Shown: one piece after another, positions 16,236 through 26,877 of the stretch
Position numbering within the stretch: the stretch's first letter is position 1
Layout: the number at the start of each line of letters is the position of its first letter
Origin: Limnobaculum eriocheiris
GTDB lineage: Bacteria > Pseudomonadota > Gammaproteobacteria > Enterobacterales > Enterobacteriaceae
NCBI RefSeq assembly: GCF_021010575.1
Contig: NZ_JAJNAG010000038.1
Coordinates: forward strand, 1 to 32,345
Reading direction: 5' to 3'
DNA length: 32,345 nucleotides
Notes under the pieces: generated by a model
What the model was told of the DNA's origin: nothing
Databases searched by the model: none
The model's input: the letters and a program-made list of their open reading frames with translations, nothing else
Translations under genes and position numbers: made by a program

Positions 16236-16793
16236 AAAACGTACTGTGATTTCCTATATCTTCGTTTATGACGAGGTGAACACTTCCCTGATAAGCCAGC
16301 TGTCGATATTGCGATAGAGCGTTGTAGGCATGGCCGAAAGTGGTGCGTTTAATAGCCGTAATCATATACCAAAAAGCAGAAAATATTCAGTCCTATGCCC
16401 GTGGTAAGACAGGTTGCACCTTTGGTGCTGATATAGACGGTAATAATTTAGAAAAACCGAGAGAGGAATTGGGGTTCAGGTATGAAAAATTCTAATCTGC
16501 TGCTGGTTTAATCATTATTTAATCTAATCCGAATATTGATTTAACCAATTGTTAATTAAATAGTTATTGAATATTACGCTTCAATTTATATCGAACTTTA
16601 ATAAAACCAATACTGATTTCTGTGCAGAAAAACGCAGTTTATGAATCAAAACTGCTGCATCATAGCCATTGTTCACATGTTGCGATAATTATTAACAATT
16701 ACGTTAACTTATTATCACATGAAGTCAGATGCCACTTTTGGCACCCGATTTATCTATTACGGGATTCACCCTGAAGTATTTAAAGAGGACGCA
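16236..16793. other. gap between the TPR gene and gcvT
   Basis: This 558-base stretch separates divergent genes and must hold both promoters. It is very AT-rich from about 16490 to 16720, as expected of an Lrp-bound gcv control region. GCAGTTT at 16634-16640 pairs with AAACTGC at 16649-16655. TATTAT at 16710-16715 is a -10-like box without a good -35. I could not identify GcvA or PurR sites with confidence. No glycine riboswitch motif is visible. No gene is recognisable here; the gcvT frame is open upstream to 16719, but that part is not conserved. Confidence 0.5.
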
Positions 16794-17900
16794 ATGACCA
16801 ATAAGACCCCTCTGTACGATAGACACCTCACCTGTGGCGCCCGCATGGTTGATTTCCACGGGTGGATGATGCCGCTGAACTATGGTTCACAAATCGATGA
16901 ACACCACGCAGTACGCCAACATGCAGGCATGTTTGACGTTTCCCATATGACCATTGTAGATTTGCACGGCGTTAACACCCGTGAATTTCTTCGTTACCTG
17001 TTAGCAAACGATGTCGTCAAATTAACACAGCCAGGTAAAGCCCTGTACAGCGCGATGCTGAATGCTTCTGCCGGGGTGATTGACGATCTGATTGTCTATT
17101 TTCTGACGGAAGATTACTTCCGCTTGATTGTGAATTCCGCTACGCGAGAAAAAGATCTGGCGTGGATTAGCGAGCACGCCAAACCTTTTGCCGTTGAAAT
17201 CCATGTGCGTGAAGATTTGGGGTTGATTGCCGTGCAGGGCCCGGAGGCGAAACAAAAAGTCGCCACTTTACTGACAGATGAGCAACGTCAGGCAGTTAGC
17301 CAGATGAAGCCCTTTTTTGGCGTTCAGTCTGGCGATCTGTTTATTGCCACGACCGGGTATACCGGGGAAGAGGGCTATGAACTGATGATGCCCGCGAGCC
17401 AACTGGACGACTGGTGGCAGAAACTGATGGCTACCGGAGTAAAACCCTGTGGTTTAGGGGCCCGCGATACATTGCGTCTGGAAGCGGGAATGAACCTGTA
17501 TGGTCAGGAGATGGACGACGGGGTTTCCCCTCTGGCAGCCAATATGGGGTGGACCATTGCCTGGGAACCGGCAGACCGTGACTTTATCGGGCGCGCAAGA
17601 TTAGAGGTTTTGCGTAAGCAAGGTACTGACAAACTGGTCGGTCTGGTAATGATGGAAAAAGGCGTACTGCGAAATGAGCTGCCGGTGATGTTTTGTGACG
17701 CGGCAGGTAAAGAACATCAGGGGGTGATCACCAGCGGTTCTTTCTCCCCGACCTTGGGTTGCAGTATTGCACTGGCGCGGGTTCCTCAGGGTATTGGTGA
17801 TATAGCCATTGTGCCAATTCGCAACCGTGAAATGCCGGTGCGGGTAGTAAAACCTGGATTTGTGCGTAACGGTAAATCGCTACTGGCACCAACAGAATAA
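16794..17900 (+). CDS. gcvT: glycine cleavage T protein (aminomethyltransferase)
   Basis: GcvT releases ammonia from the aminomethyl-lipoyl H protein and passes the methylene group to tetrahydrofolate. The ATG at 16794 gives 368 residues (E. coli 364) and the family start [18 protein letters not shown]; it follows AGAGGA. Conserved blocks include [27 protein letters not shown] and [20 protein letters not shown], which lines the folate site. It is the first gene of gcvT-gcvH-gcvP, whose products together break glycine into CO2, ammonia and 5,10-methylene-tetrahydrofolate. Confidence 0.97.
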   Translation: MTNKTPLYDRHLTCGARMVDFHGWMMPLNYGSQIDEHHAVRQHAGMFDVSHMTIVDLHGVNTREFLRYLLANDVVKLTQPGKALYSAMLNASAGVIDDLIVYFLTEDYFRLIVNSATREKDLAWISEHAKPFAVEIHVREDLGLIAVQGPEAKQKVATLLTDEQRQAVSQMKPFFGVQSGDLFIATTGYTGEEGYELMMPASQLDDWWQKLMATGVKPCGLGARDTLRLEAGMNLYGQEMDDGVSPLAANMGWTIAWEPADRDFIGRARLEVLRKQGTDKLVGLVMMEKGVLRNELPVMFCDAAGKEHQGVITSGSFSPTLGCSIALARVPQGIGDIAIVPIRNREMPVRVVKPGFVRNGKSLLAPTE

Positions 17901-17973
17901 ATCAGATTAATTTATCCTGACCCACTGAATTAAACAGAGTCAGTTGAAAATAGCCATAAAAATGGAGAACGAC

Positions 17974-18363
17974 ATGAGTAATGTACCTGCTGATTTAAAA
18001 TATGCGACGTCTCACGAATGGGTGCGTGAAGAGCAAGAGGGTGTATATACCGTTGGGATTACTGACCATGCCCAGCATTTGCTGGGTGATATGGTGTTTG
18101 TTGAACTCCCGGAAGTGGGTGACGAGGTTTCTGTTGGCGAAGAGTGCGCCGTTGCCGAGTCGGTAAAGGCCGCTTCAGATATTTATGCGCCGATCGGCGG
18201 TGAAGTGATTGCGGTTAATGAGCAACTGAGCGATGCGCCAGAATTAGTTAACAGTGAGCCCTATACCGGAGGATGGCTGTTTAAAATCAGAGCGAATGAT
18301 ATTAATGAGCTCAATAGTTTGTTGGATGCTGATGGTTACCTCGCAACGCTGGATGACGAGTAA
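17974..18363 (+). CDS. gcvH: glycine cleavage H protein (lipoyl carrier)
   Basis: GcvH carries the aminomethyl group on a lipoyl arm between GcvP, GcvT and lipoamide dehydrogenase. The ATG at 17974, preceded by GGAGAA, gives 129 residues, the same as E. coli GcvH. The lipoylated lysine is Lys65 in [27 protein letters not shown] and [13 protein letters not shown] are further family blocks. The in-frame ATG at 17962 would add four residues and is less likely. It lies 73 bases after gcvT and is followed by a hairpin before gcvP. Confidence 0.97.
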   Translation: MSNVPADLKYATSHEWVREEQEGVYTVGITDHAQHLLGDMVFVELPEVGDEVSVGEECAVAESVKAASDIYAPIGGEVIAVNEQLSDAPELVNSEPYTGGWLFKIRANDINELNSLLDADGYLATLDDE

Positions 18364-18368
18364 CTGAT

Positions 18369-18408
18369 AAAACGCCCTGTACTTGAGATGCAGGGCGTTT
18401 TGCTTTTA
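18369..18408 (+). terminator. hairpin between gcvH and gcvP, possible partial terminator
   Basis: AAAACGCCCTG at 18369-18379 pairs perfectly with CAGGGCGTTTT at 18391-18401, followed by GCTTTTATT. It begins six bases after the gcvH stop codon and sits inside the presumed operon, 80 bases ahead of gcvP. It may set a lower level of gcvP transcript or protect the gcvTH message. Confidence 0.7.
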
Positions 18409-18487
18409 TTCCCGCTATTTTTCTTGACTGGCATCAGCACGTATCAGGCATGGCGGCCTTATCGAATAAACTCAGGAAGGTTATCCA

Positions 18488-21367
18488 ATGAATAGAACAA
18501 TTAAACAGCTTGAGTATGGCGAATCTTTTATCGATCGCCATATTGGTCCATCCGCAGAACAACGTCAGCAAATGCTGGATATTATTGGGGCAAAAAATCT
18601 TGATGAGTTAACTCAGTTTATTGTCCCTGCGGATATTCAATTACCGCACCCACCTGCAACCGGCGACGCCCGGACTGAACATCAGGCACTGGCTGAACTT
18701 AAAGCCATTGCAGCACAAAATCAGCGCTATAAATCATATATTGGTATGGGCTATAACGCTGTACTGACACCACCGGTGATTTTACGCAATATGCTGGAAA
18801 ATCCGGGCTGGTATACCGCTTATACCCCGTATCAACCGGAAGTCTCTCAGGGGCGTCTGGAAGCGTTACTGAACTTCCAACAGATGACTCAAGATCTCAC
18901 CGGCTTAGATTTAGCTTCAGCATCGCTGTTGGATGAAGCAACCGCCGCCGCGGAAGCTATGGCAATGGCGAAGCGGACCAGTAAATTGAAACTGGCGAAC
19001 AGCTTTTTTGTGGCGCAGGATGTCCATCCGCAAACCATTGATGTCGTGAAAACTCGTGCAGAAGCTTTTGGTTTTAATGTGATCATCGGACCAGCCAGCC
19101 ATGCTCTGAACCACAGCGATTTGTTTGGCATTCTGGTTCAACTTACCGGAACCACCGGCGAGCTGCATGATGACAGCGTCCTATTGCATCAGTTAAAACA
19201 GCGTGGCGTTATTACTTGCATGGCTGCCGACATTATGTCGTTGGTGTTGCTGGAATCACCGGCTTCTATGGGAGCCGATGTGGTGTTTGGTTCTTCCCAG
19301 CGCTTTGGTGTCCCTATGGGATATGGCGGACCCCATGCCGCATTTTTTGCCTGTCGCGATGAGTTTAAACGTTCTATGCCGGGGCGGATTATCGGGGTAT
19401 CTAAAGATGCGGCCGGGAATACGGCGCTGCGTATGGCGATGCAGACCCGGGAACAGCATATTCGTCGTGAAAAGGCTAATTCCAATATCTGTACTTCTCA
19501 GGTGTTGCTGGCTAATATCGCCGGTTTTTATGCGGTATATCACGGGCCGGCGGGGCTTAAACGCATAGCCCAGCGTATCCATCGATTAACCGATATTCTG
19601 GCGGCCGGGTTACAACAAAAAGGGCTTAAGCTTCGCCACCCTGGTTGGTTTGATACCCTGTGTATTGACGTTGAAGATAAAGCGGCGGTATTAACCCGGG
19701 CATTGAGTTTTGGGGTTAACCTGCGTGCGGATCTTGAGGGAGCAGTGGGTATCAGTCTGGATGAAACAACGACTGTAGACGATCTGAATACCCTGTTCGA
19801 TATTTTATGCGGTGATTGTGCAGATATCGATATTGATGCTCTGGATCGCCAGTGCATAACTCAAAGCCAGAGTATTCCCGCGGCGTTATTACGTCAGACT
19901 CCCATTCTGACTCACCCGGTATTTAACAGTTATCACAGCGAAACTGAAATGATGCGCTATATGCATCGTCTGGAGCGTAAAGATTTGGCGTTGAATCAGG
20001 CCATGATCCCATTAGGTTCCTGCACGATGAAGTTAAATGCCGCTGCCGAGATGATTCCTATTACCTGGCCTGAGTTTGCTGAACTGCATCCATTCTGCCC
20101 GCCAGAACAGGCCATGGGATATCAAATCTTGTTAGGTCAGCTCTCCCAGTGGCTGGCACAAATTACCGGTTACGATGCGGTATGTATGCAGCCTAACTCC
20201 GGGGCGCAGGGGGAATACGCCGGATTGCTGACGATTCGCCGTTATCACGAAAGTCGCGGGCAGGGGAATCGCCATATTTGTCTGATTCCAGATTCTGCCC
20301 ACGGTACTAACCCGGCATCCGCTCAAATGGCTAGTATGACGGTAGTCGTCGTGGATTGCGATAAGCAGGGGAATGTAGACTTACAGGATTTAAGGGCCAA
20401 AGCGGAACAGTCTGGTGATGAACTCTCCTGCATCATGGTGACTTACCCATCCACGCATGGCGTGTATGAAGAGACTATTCGTGAAGTCTGTCATATCGTG
20501 CATCAGTTTGGCGGTCAGGTATATCTGGATGGTGCCAATATGAATGCGCAGGTTGGTATTACTACGCCGGGCTATATCGGTGCTGATGTTTCGCATCTTA
20601 ATTTGCATAAAACCTTTAGTATTCCTCACGGTGGCGGTGGGCCGGGCATGGGACCAATTGGGGTGAAAAAACATCTGGCGCCGTTTGTTCCAGGACACAG
20701 CGTGGTTCATCTGGAAGGGGTCATCACCCATCAGGGTGCAGTATCGGCCGCACCTTTTGGCAGTGCTTCCATTCTGCCTATCAGTTGGATGTATATTCAT
20801 ATGATGGGGGCGGAAGGGCTGAAGATGGCCAGCCAGGTGGCGATTTTAAATGCCAACTATATTGCCCGCCGACTAAAAGATGCTTATCCGGTGCTCTACT
20901 CTGGTGTGGATGGTTTAGTGGCTCACGAGTGTATTCTGGATATTCGCCCTCTGAAAGAGGAGTGCGGTATTACCGAAATGGATATTGCCAAGCGCCTGAT
21001 TGACTATGGTTTTCACGCACCAACCATGTCATTTCCGGTAGCGGGTACGCTGATGGTGGAGCCGACCGAATCAGAAAGTAAGGTGGAGTTAGATCGCTTT
21101 ATTGATGCCATGCTGGCTATCCGCAGCGAAATCCGTCGGGTTCATTCCGGCGAGTGGCCGCTGAATGATAACCCGTTGGTGAATGCACCTCATGTGCAGG
21201 GTGAACTGGTACATGAATGGAACCATCCTTACAGTCGCGATCTTGCTGTGTTCCCGTCTCAGGCAGTATTTCATAATAAATATTGGCCAACGGTAAAACG
21301 TCTGGATGATGTCTACGGGGACAGAAACCTGTTCTGTTCTTGTGTGCCGGTGGGGGAATATCGGTAA
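18488..21367 (+). CDS. gcvP: glycine dehydrogenase (decarboxylating), P protein
   Basis: GcvP decarboxylates glycine with pyridoxal phosphate and loads the aminomethyl group onto GcvH. The single-chain 959-residue form (E. coli 957) has two homologous halves. The PLP-binding lysine is Lys708 in [20 protein letters not shown]-terminal FIDRHIGPS, the [17 protein letters not shown] block near residue 510 and GANMNAQVG near 690 are all present. The ATG follows AGGAAGG. It is the last gene of the gcv operon; the hairpin CCGGCCG/CGGCCGG at 21382-21424 follows it. Confidence 0.98.
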   Translation: MNRTIKQLEYGESFIDRHIGPSAEQRQQMLDIIGAKNLDELTQFIVPADIQLPHPPATGDARTEHQALAELKAIAAQNQRYKSYIGMGYNAVLTPPVILRNMLENPGWYTAYTPYQPEVSQGRLEALLNFQQMTQDLTGLDLASASLLDEATAAAEAMAMAKRTSKLKLANSFFVAQDVHPQTIDVVKTRAEAFGFNVIIGPASHALNHSDLFGILVQLTGTTGELHDDSVLLHQLKQRGVITCMAADIMSLVLLESPASMGADVVFGSSQRFGVPMGYGGPHAAFFACRDEFKRSMPGRIIGVSKDAAGNTALRMAMQTREQHIRREKANSNICTSQVLLANIAGFYAVYHGPAGLKRIAQRIHRLTDILAAGLQQKGLKLRHPGWFDTLCIDVEDKAAVLTRALSFGVNLRADLEGAVGISLDETTTVDDLNTLFDILCGDCADIDIDALDRQCITQSQSIPAALLRQTPILTHPVFNSYHSETEMMRYMHRLERKDLALNQAMIPLGSCTMKLNAAAEMIPITWPEFAELHPFCPPEQAMGYQILLGQLSQWLAQITGYDAVCMQPNSGAQGEYAGLLTIRRYHESRGQGNRHICLIPDSAHGTNPASAQMASMTVVVVDCDKQGNVDLQDLRAKAEQSGDELSCIMVTYPSTHGVYEETIREVCHIVHQFGGQVYLDGANMNAQVGITTPGYIGADVSHLNLHKTFSIPHGGGGPGMGPIGVKKHLAPFVPGHSVVHLEGVITHQGAVSAAPFGSASILPISWMYIHMMGAEGLKMASQVAILNANYIARRLKDAYPVLYSGVDGLVAHECILDIRPLKEECGITEMDIAKRLIDYGFHAPTMSFPVAGTLMVEPTESESKVELDRFIDAMLAIRSEIRRVHSGEWPLNDNPLVNAPHVQGELVHEWNHPYSRDLAVFPSQAVFHNKYWPTVKRLDDVYGDRNLFCSCVPVGEYR

Positions 21368-21765
21368 TTTTGTAGGGTCTTCCGGCCGTTACTACAGATG
21401 ATTCTATTTTCTGTGTGCGGCCGGTTTACCCAGAGATATAAGTTGAAAACGTGATCATTTTCACTATCACGCAGGTTAATAATTGCGGTTGTTAACTAAC
21501 GGCCAGTGTGGAATAACCCTATCCAACGCTTGATCATTAGTGTTATATTTCCTGCAGTATGGGGAGGTGTTTTCTTTCTCTGTCATTTTGTGGCGCTTAC
21601 TTACATATCTCACTGATATACCAAGGTTCGTTCCCCTGGTGTTTTGATGGATATGTTCGGCTGTCAGAATGAGAAAAGTGACAGACTACTCATATACAAA
21701 AATGACGTGCGATAACGCACGCGTAAAAATAGCAAACACACAACATAACTAAGAGAAACTAAAGT
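21368..21765. other. gap between gcvP and the symporter gene
   Basis: The 398-base gap begins with an inverted repeat, CCGGCCG at 21382-21388 and CGGCCGG at 21418-21424, that may end gcvP transcription although no T-run follows. Near the symporter start, CTGTCA (21661) pairs with TGACAG (21684) and CGTGCG-ATAA-CGCACG forms a perfect hairpin at 21706-21721, suggesting a structured leader. I looked for a glycine riboswitch, which precedes AGCS genes in Vibrio, and did not see its conserved core. No gene is recognisable. Confidence 0.5.
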
Positions 21766-23178
21766 ATGGAAATACTTGAGCAGTTGGTCGATCGGGTTAA
21801 TAGCCTGCTCTGGGACCACCTATTGATATTCCTGCTATGTGGAACAGGGATCTATTTCACTATTCGTTTAGGTTTTATCCAGATTCGGCATTTTGGCTCC
21901 GGCTTTAAAGAGCTGTTTGGCGGAATGTCACTTAAAGGGGATAAAGCGGGTAAGCACGGGATGAGTTCATTCCAGGCCGTGGCAACAGCCATTGCAGGCC
22001 AGGTAGGAACAGGAAATCTGGCTGGGCCGGCAACGGCAATTCTGGCCGGTGGACCGGGCGCCATTTTCTGGATGTGGGTTTCCTCATTTCTGGGGATGTC
22101 TACCATCTATGCTGAAGCCATTCTGGCACAAAAATTCAAAACCAAAGATAAGAACGGACAAACCGTTGGCGGCCCTGCGTACTATATTGAGCAAGGCTTA
22201 AAGTGTAAGTGGTTGGCCTGTGTATTTGCCGTGCTGATTATTTTTGCTTTAGGTTTTATCGGTAATATGGTGCAGTCTAACGCCATTGCTTCTGCCTTTA
22301 ACAGCTCTCTCGGTATCCCAAACTGGTTGATGGGCGTCATCATGGCTGTTGTGGCCGGGGTAGTTATTATCGGTGGTATTCGCAGTATCGCCTCTTTCAG
22401 TGAGAAAGTGGTACCGATTATGGCAATCTGCTATCTATTTGGTGCCTTTACGATTCTGGCATTAAACTACCAGTATGTTTTGCCTGCATTTGAATCCATT
22501 TTTATTGCGGCATTTAATCCACAGGCGGTTGTGGGTGGTGGTGTTGGTATTGGTATTCAGCAAGCTATGCGTTTTGGTATTGCCAGAGGCCTGTTTGCTA
22601 ATGAAGCAGGTATGGGGTCAACGCCTCATGCTCATGCGGTTGCACGGGTAGCAAGGCCGGAACAACAGGGCTTTATTGCCATGATGGGCGTGTTTGTGGT
22701 GTGCGTTATCGTTACCGTAACCGCGCTGGTGATCATTACTTCTGGTATGAAGGAGTGGGATGCAGCGGGTCGTGTTGGTGAATCTTTCCTGAGTATTTTT
22801 CACGGTCAGGGAATTACCGTTACGCAGCAGGCTTACACCTATGTGTTTGGCCATTTCGGCAGCCTGTTTATCGCGGCATCGCTATTTTTCTTTGCGTTTA
22901 CCACGATTATCGGCTGGTACTACTATGCGGAAAACAACGTGCGCTATCTGTTTAGTTCAACCTCCGCGGTTCGCATTTATCAGTTCCTGGTGATCTGCTT
23001 TATCTTTATCGCCTCACTGTTTAATGTTGAGCTGGTATGGAAAATGGCCGATATGTTTAACGGTTTGATGGTGTTACCAAACCTTGCTGCGTTACTGCTA
23101 CTTTCACCGATTGTGATTAAGCTGGGTAAGATGGCGGGATACGGGAGTGGTATTGCGGACCCTGAAGCGGGTAATTAA
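21766..23178 (+). CDS. Na+/alanine-glycine symporter, AGCS family
   Basis: This 470-residue membrane protein belongs to the alanine-or-glycine:cation symporter family (AgcS, DagA and AlsT type), which imports alanine or glycine with sodium. About ten to eleven hydrophobic segments can be seen. The family signature GGPGAIFWMWVSSFLGMST lies near residue 95, preceded by GQVGTGNLAGPA, and FANEAGMGSTPHAHAVA carries substrate and sodium contacts. GGPAYYIEQGL is another conserved block. The ATG at 21766 follows a modest AGAGAAACTAA. In E. coli bglA and yqfB occupy this place. Its position beside the glycine cleavage genes suggests glycine uptake, but the sequence does not fix the substrate. Confidence 0.93.
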   Translation: MEILEQLVDRVNSLLWDHLLIFLLCGTGIYFTIRLGFIQIRHFGSGFKELFGGMSLKGDKAGKHGMSSFQAVATAIAGQVGTGNLAGPATAILAGGPGAIFWMWVSSFLGMSTIYAEAILAQKFKTKDKNGQTVGGPAYYIEQGLKCKWLACVFAVLIIFALGFIGNMVQSNAIASAFNSSLGIPNWLMGVIMAVVAGVVIIGGIRSIASFSEKVVPIMAICYLFGAFTILALNYQYVLPAFESIFIAAFNPQAVVGGGVGIGIQQAMRFGIARGLFANEAGMGSTPHAHAVARVARPEQQGFIAMMGVFVVCVIVTVTALVIITSGMKEWDAAGRVGESFLSIFHGQGITVTQQAYTYVFGHFGSLFIAASLFFFAFTTIIGWYYYAENNVRYLFSSTSAVRIYQFLVICFIFIASLFNVELVWKMADMFNGLMVLPNLAALLLLSPIVIKLGKMAGYGSGIADPEAGN

Positions 23179-23225
23179 TATTTGAAAGACATTTGCTTCT
23201 GAAACCAGAGCAAACCCTCTGATAA

Positions 23226-23260
23226 CCAACGGCAGCCCCGAAAAGGCTGCCGTTGGTATT
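23226..23260 (+). terminator. strong hairpin after the symporter gene
   Basis: CCAACGGCAGCC at 23226-23237 pairs perfectly with GGCTGCCGTTGG at 23245-23256 around CCGAAAA. The tail is TATTTAAC, so the U-tract is weak. It is 47 bases after the stop codon and most likely ends symporter transcription. Confidence 0.7.
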
Positions 23261-23449
23261 TAACAACCACGATTGCTGAATTTATCTATCTTCTCTTTGA
23301 CATTATTCTCACCGATAAATATTTCTACAGATTTACACAAAATGTTCAGCTTACATGTGTACACTGAAATGATTCTCATATACTCTGATATCGGTTGTGA
23401 ATATCAAAACTATCGACGTTGTTTTTATCCTGAATAAAAGGTCAACCCT

Positions 23450-24097
23450 ATGTCAGCGTCTGTTAAACAGGGCTATTCTGTAGCCGAAGAGATTGCCAAT
23501 AGTATTAGCCACGGTATTGGATTTATTTTAGGTATTGTCGGGCTGGTACTGCTTTTAACTCAGGCTATCGGTAAAGATGCCGGTTCCCTGGAAATTACCA
23601 GCTATAGCCTTTATGGCGGCAGTATTATTCTGCTGTTCCTTGCTTCAACCCTTTATCATGCCATTCCCAATCAGACCGCCAAGCGTCGGCTGAAAGTGTT
23701 TGACCACTGTGCGATTTATTTGCTGATTGCCGGTACCTATACTCCTTTCCTGCTGGTGGGGTTAGGCTCACCGCTGGCGCAAGGCTTAATGGTCGTTATC
23801 TGGAGTCTGGCGCTGATTGGCGTGCTGTTTAAACTGGCATTCACTCACCGTTTTAAAGTGGTATCGCTGGTAACCTATCTGGGAATGGGCTGGCTTTCTC
23901 TGGTGGTGATTTATCAGATGGCGGTAAAACTGTCGGTGGGCGCGGTCGGGCTACTGGCGGTGGGCGGAATTATTTACAGTCTGGGCGTTATTTTCTATGT
24001 GAATAAACGTATCCCGTTTAATCACGCTATCTGGCACGGGTTTGTACTGGGGGGAAGCGTTTGCCATTTTCTGGCTATCTACCTGTATATTGCCTGA
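23450..24097 (+). CDS. trhA: hemolysin III family membrane protein TrhA (YqfA)
   Basis: This 215-residue protein matches E. coli YqfA/TrhA (219 residues), a seven-helix PAQR/hemolysin III family inner-membrane protein reported to affect membrane energetics and fatty acid composition. Conserved metal-site blocks are SHGIG, LYHAIP with [17 protein letters not shown], and [21 protein letters not shown] near the C-terminus; the His residues in these resemble the zinc ligands of PAQR proteins. The true function is not a hemolysin with certainty. The ATG follows AAAAGG. It converges with ygfZ, as in E. coli. Confidence 0.95.
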   Translation: MSASVKQGYSVAEEIANSISHGIGFILGIVGLVLLLTQAIGKDAGSLEITSYSLYGGSIILLFLASTLYHAIPNQTAKRRLKVFDHCAIYLLIAGTYTPFLLVGLGSPLAQGLMVVIWSLALIGVLFKLAFTHRFKVVSLVTYLGMGWLSLVVIYQMAVKLSVGAVGLLAVGGIIYSLGVIFYVNKRIPFNHAIWHGFVLGGSVCHFLAIYLYIA

Positions 24098-24105
24098 TGA
24101 TGACC

Positions 24106-24133
24106 TGGCTTCCTGCAAAGTAGCAGGAAGCCA
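24106..24133. terminator. perfect hairpin between convergent trhA and ygfZ
   Basis: TGGCTTCCTGC pairs with GCAGGAAGCCA around AAAGTA. It lies in the 44-base gap between two convergent genes, where a shared bidirectional terminator is expected. Neither strand has a real T-run. Confidence 0.5.
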
Positions 24134-24141
24134 ATAAAATA

Positions 24142-25137
24142 TTACGCTTTATCTTCTTCCAGTGAATAAGGTAACGGTTGAATAGCTAAATGACTGGTTA
24201 CATCATCTTTTACTCGCAAAACTGCATCACCGTCTAAATCGTTATTTAATACGGCCTGTATCCAAATTATGCTGTCAGTCAGTTTGACTGAAGCCAGCAC
24301 GGTACCGGTACGACGCCAGTTTTCTCCCAGCTGTAATTCCAAATCGTCTCCGGTGTTTGGCAGACTAAGGGCTTTACCCGCCAGCCAGTACATAGCACGT
24401 TTATTTGCGCCGCGGTATTTGGCGCGGGCTATCATCTCCTGTCCGCTATAGCAGCCTTTAGTAAAGCTGATACCATCCAGTGCCTGAATATTAGTAGCCT
24501 GAGGGATAAATTCGTCGCTGGTGGCGTTGTCAATTACCGGAATACCGGCTTCGATATCTAATGCCAGCCACTGACGGCTATCGTTCAGTGCCGCTTTACC
24601 CAGCAGATAGCTATACAGACTGTTAGCTTCATCCTGAGTGGTTACAATAAGGAAACGTTCCGTTGGTTGAGAGAAGTGCAGAATGCAGGTATCGCCATGT
24701 TGCACTACTGAGATCGATGCATCTGGCAGAGCCGCATAAAATGATGACAACATTGTCCGGGCGCTGCTACCGGCAACACCTAATAGCACGGCATCACTTT
24801 TTTTCTCAATGGTTACTTTAGAAAACACCGCATATTTTTTCAGTTCACTGAGTTGGGTATCACATACGCTGCTGCGTTGCAGGTAGGCCAGAGCATCGCC
24901 ATACTGGAACAGACGAATGGCACTCCACATTTTTCCTTTGGCATCGCAGTGGGCGGTTAACTGGTGCTGGTCCGGTTGTAGAACAAAGACATCATTACTC
25001 AATTGCCCTTGTAAGTACTTACGATTATCTTCGCCGCTGAGGGTCACCAGCGCCCAGTCTTCTAATGATATCAGCGTTAGTGACAGGTTAGAGGATGGAC
25101 AAGCCAACTGGGAAGGTAGTGGGGATTTATAAGTCAT
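24142..25137 (-). CDS. ygfZ: tRNA-modifying / Fe-S cluster protein YgfZ
   Basis: YgfZ is a folate-binding protein that supports assembly or repair of some Fe-S enzymes, including MiaB. The 331 residues compare with about 326 in E. coli. The diagnostic motif KGCYSGQE is present, with its key cysteine at residue 229. Residues 28-65 ([18 protein letters not shown] and following) and the C-terminal barrel are typical of the GcvT-like fold, so it is a structural relative of gcvT at 16794. The ATG follows GGAGTACC. It is divergent from sdhE, the same as in E. coli. Confidence 0.95.
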   Translation of the reverse strand: MTYKSPLPSQLACPSSNLSLTLISLEDWALVTLSGEDNRKYLQGQLSNDVFVLQPDQHQLTAHCDAKGKMWSAIRLFQYGDALAYLQRSSVCDTQLSELKKYAVFSKVTIEKKSDAVLLGVAGSSARTMLSSFYAALPDASISVVQHGDTCILHFSQPTERFLIVTTQDEANSLYSYLLGKAALNDSRQWLALDIEAGIPVIDNATSDEFIPQATNIQALDGISFTKGCYSGQEMIARAKYRGANKRAMYWLAGKALSLPNTGDDLELQLGENWRRTGTVLASVKLTDSIIWIQAVLNNDLDGDAVLRVKDDVTSHLAIQPLPYSLEEDKA

Positions 25138-25473
25138 AGGTACTCCAACATAAATAAAACGATATACAGATGAGCCCGGATAACAAATTCAGGGAACCGC
25201 CAGATTGCGGTATTAAACTGTGACATAGTTTACTTAACAATAACGAAATGCAGTATAAGAATCGTGGTTCTTTCTCCGGTAAGTTTTTTGTTAGTGAAGA
25301 CGCTGTGTTAAATCCGGGATAAACATCATGCTCTATCGAGTATAAATCAGATCGAACATAACAATTTCGATCTTTATGGCAAATTTAAGCTAACTTTATC
25401 TGTAGCCTTTCCCAAATCCGAGTCAAATTGTTACTCTACACCACCACATAACCTGATATGAGTAAGAACCATA
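25138..25473. other. divergent promoter region between ygfZ and sdhE
   Basis: The 336 bases separate two divergent start codons and should hold promoters for both. The sequence is AT-rich. I saw no hexamer pair with acceptable spacing, no strong palindrome, and no open frame that looks like a gene. Confidence 0.4.
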
Positions 25474-25737
25474 ATGGATATTAATAATAAAACCCGAATT
25501 CACTGGGCGTGTCGTCGGGGAATGCGTGAGCTGGATATTGCCATCATGCCATTTTTTGAAAACGACTATGACAGCCTGCCGGATGCGGATAAGCAGGTAT
25601 TCATTCGTTTACTGGAGTGTGAAGATCCTCAACTGTATCGCTGGTTAATGAATCAGGCAGTACCGGAAGAGGCGGATATGGCCCGTATGATCAAAATGAT
25701 TCAGAAGAAAAATGCCGAACGTAGTTCTCTGGCATAG
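25474..25737 (+). CDS. sdhE: FAD assembly factor SdhE
   Basis: SdhE helps attach FAD covalently to succinate dehydrogenase SdhA and fumarate reductase FrdA. The 87-residue protein (E. coli 88) begins [20 protein letters not shown], with the essential RGxxE motif at residues 15-19. [18 protein letters not shown] is the second conserved block. It overlaps the start of cptA by 26 bases, so the two are co-transcribed, as in Serratia and E. coli. Confidence 0.97.
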   Translation: MDINNKTRIHWACRRGMRELDIAIMPFFENDYDSLPDADKQVFIRLLECEDPQLYRWLMNQAVPEEADMARMIKMIQKKNAERSSLA

Positions 25738-26128
25738 CGGCATTCGGGTTTCCTGGAAAACCCAATGTGTTTCACTGCTGATACACGGTGCTCTGGTACT
25801 GTTAGTACTGCTTTCTCCGTGGAATGATGGCTATTGGCCGCTGTGGTTAACGCTGGTCACTCTGGTCATTTTTGACTGTTTGCGCAGCCAGCGTCATATA
25901 CAGCGAATGCAGGGTGAGATGATCTTGCTGAGTAATTACGATATTCAGTGGCACCGTGAGGAGTGGCGCATATCAGGAAAGCCGATGGTGCTTAAGTGGG
26001 GTATTATGCTGAAGCTGACCTCTGTATCAGGGAAGTATTCCCGTCGCCGCGTCTGGCTGGCGGTTGACAGTATGGATGCTGAAGCATGGAGCAGCTTACG
26101 TTTTCATCTTCTTCAACTTGATAAATAA
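25712..26128 (+). CDS. cptA: membrane protein CptA (YgfX)
   Basis: YgfX, also called CptA, is an inner-membrane partner of SdhE; in E. coli it was reported as the toxin of a toxin-antitoxin pair with SdhE (YgfY) acting on FtsZ and MreB, although later work in Serratia favoured a respiratory role. The 138 residues have two hydrophobic helices (about 22-36 and 42-55) and a basic soluble C-terminal part. [23 protein letters not shown] and WLAVDSMD match E. coli YgfX. ATG 25712 is the only reasonable start and lies inside sdhE. Confidence 0.9.
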   Translation: MPNVVLWHSGIRVSWKTQCVSLLIHGALVLLVLLSPWNDGYWPLWLTLVTLVIFDCLRSQRHIQRMQGEMILLSNYDIQWHREEWRISGKPMVLKWGIMLKLTSVSGKYSRRRVWLAVDSMDAEAWSSLRFHLLQLDK

Positions 26129-26196
26129 CAGAATAAGCATTAAAAAATGGTGGAAAGGGCACAGGTAGCCCGAATGAAAGGATATGGAATAAGGTT

Positions 26197-26877
26197 ATGT
26201 CACTAATTTGGCTGGTTGAAGATGAAGCAAGTATCGCGGATACCCTAATTTATACGTTAGAGACGGACGGTTTTGAGGTTCGCTGGTTTGAACGCGGTGA
26301 ACCGGTACTGGTGGCCCTGAATCAGAGCCGTCCTGCATTAGCGATTCTTGATGTTGGATTACCGGATATTAATGGCTTTGACTTGTGTCGCCGTATGCTG
26401 GCCCAATCCGCCGATCTGCCGCTGATTTTTCTTACCGCCCGTAGCGAAGAGCTGGATCGCATTGTTGGTCTGGAAATCGGCGCTGATGATTATATCGCCA
26501 AGCCTTTCTCTCCCCGTGAAGTCAGCGCCAGAGTTCGAACTATCCTGCGTCGTCTGGAAAAACAGCAGAGAATGTTACCCAGCTATGGCGCGTTTGGGCT
26601 GGATGAGGAAGGTGCGACCATTACTTTCTGCAGTCAGACGTTATTGCTAACCCGCTATGAATATCTGCTACTCCGAACGCTGATTAAATCACCCCGTCGG
26701 GTATTCTCCCGCCAGCAGTTGATGGATCTGGTATGGCAGGATGCGGAAGAGAGTCTGGATCGCACCGTAGATACCCATATCAAAACCTTAAGGGCCAAGC
26801 TGCGCGTAATTTCAGAAGAAACCAACCCGATTCAGACCCATCGTGGTCTGGGATACAGCCTGAGTCCTGATAAATGA
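26197..26877 (+). CDS. creB: response regulator CreB
   Basis: CreB is an OmpR/PhoB-family regulator that activates the Cre regulon (creD, cbr genes, ackA-pta and others) when phosphorylated by CreC or acetyl phosphate. The 226 residues compare with 229 in E. coli. The receiver domain has acidic Glu8-Asp9-Glu10 (LVEDE), phospho-acceptor Asp52 (ILDVGLPD), Thr in LTARSEE and Lys in IAKPFSPRE. The C-terminal winged helix includes LTRYEYLLLRTL and RTVDTHIKTLRAKLR. ATG 26197 follows AAGG. Its stop overlaps the creC start. The locus lies far from its E. coli position and creA is absent. Confidence 0.96.
   Translation: MSLIWLVEDEASIADTLIYTLETDGFEVRWFERGEPVLVALNQSRPALAILDVGLPDINGFDLCRRMLAQSADLPLIFLTARSEELDRIVGLEIGADDYIAKPFSPREVSARVRTILRRLEKQQRMLPSYGAFGLDEEGATITFCSQTLLLTRYEYLLLRTLIKSPRRVFSRQQLMDLVWQDAEESLDRTVDTHIKTLRAKLRVISEETNPIQTHRGLGYSLSPDK

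Noticed and set aside
21430-21765. Glycine riboswitch upstream of the AGCS symporter
   Set aside because: The conserved aptamer core (the CTCTCAGGCAAAAGGACAGAG-like region) is not visible on this strand; the same holds for 16236-16793 upstream of gcvT.
23364-23380. Fur-box-like TGAAATGATTCTCA upstream of trhA
   Set aside because: Only the right half matches the Fur consensus well; the left half is poor, and trhA is not a known Fur target.
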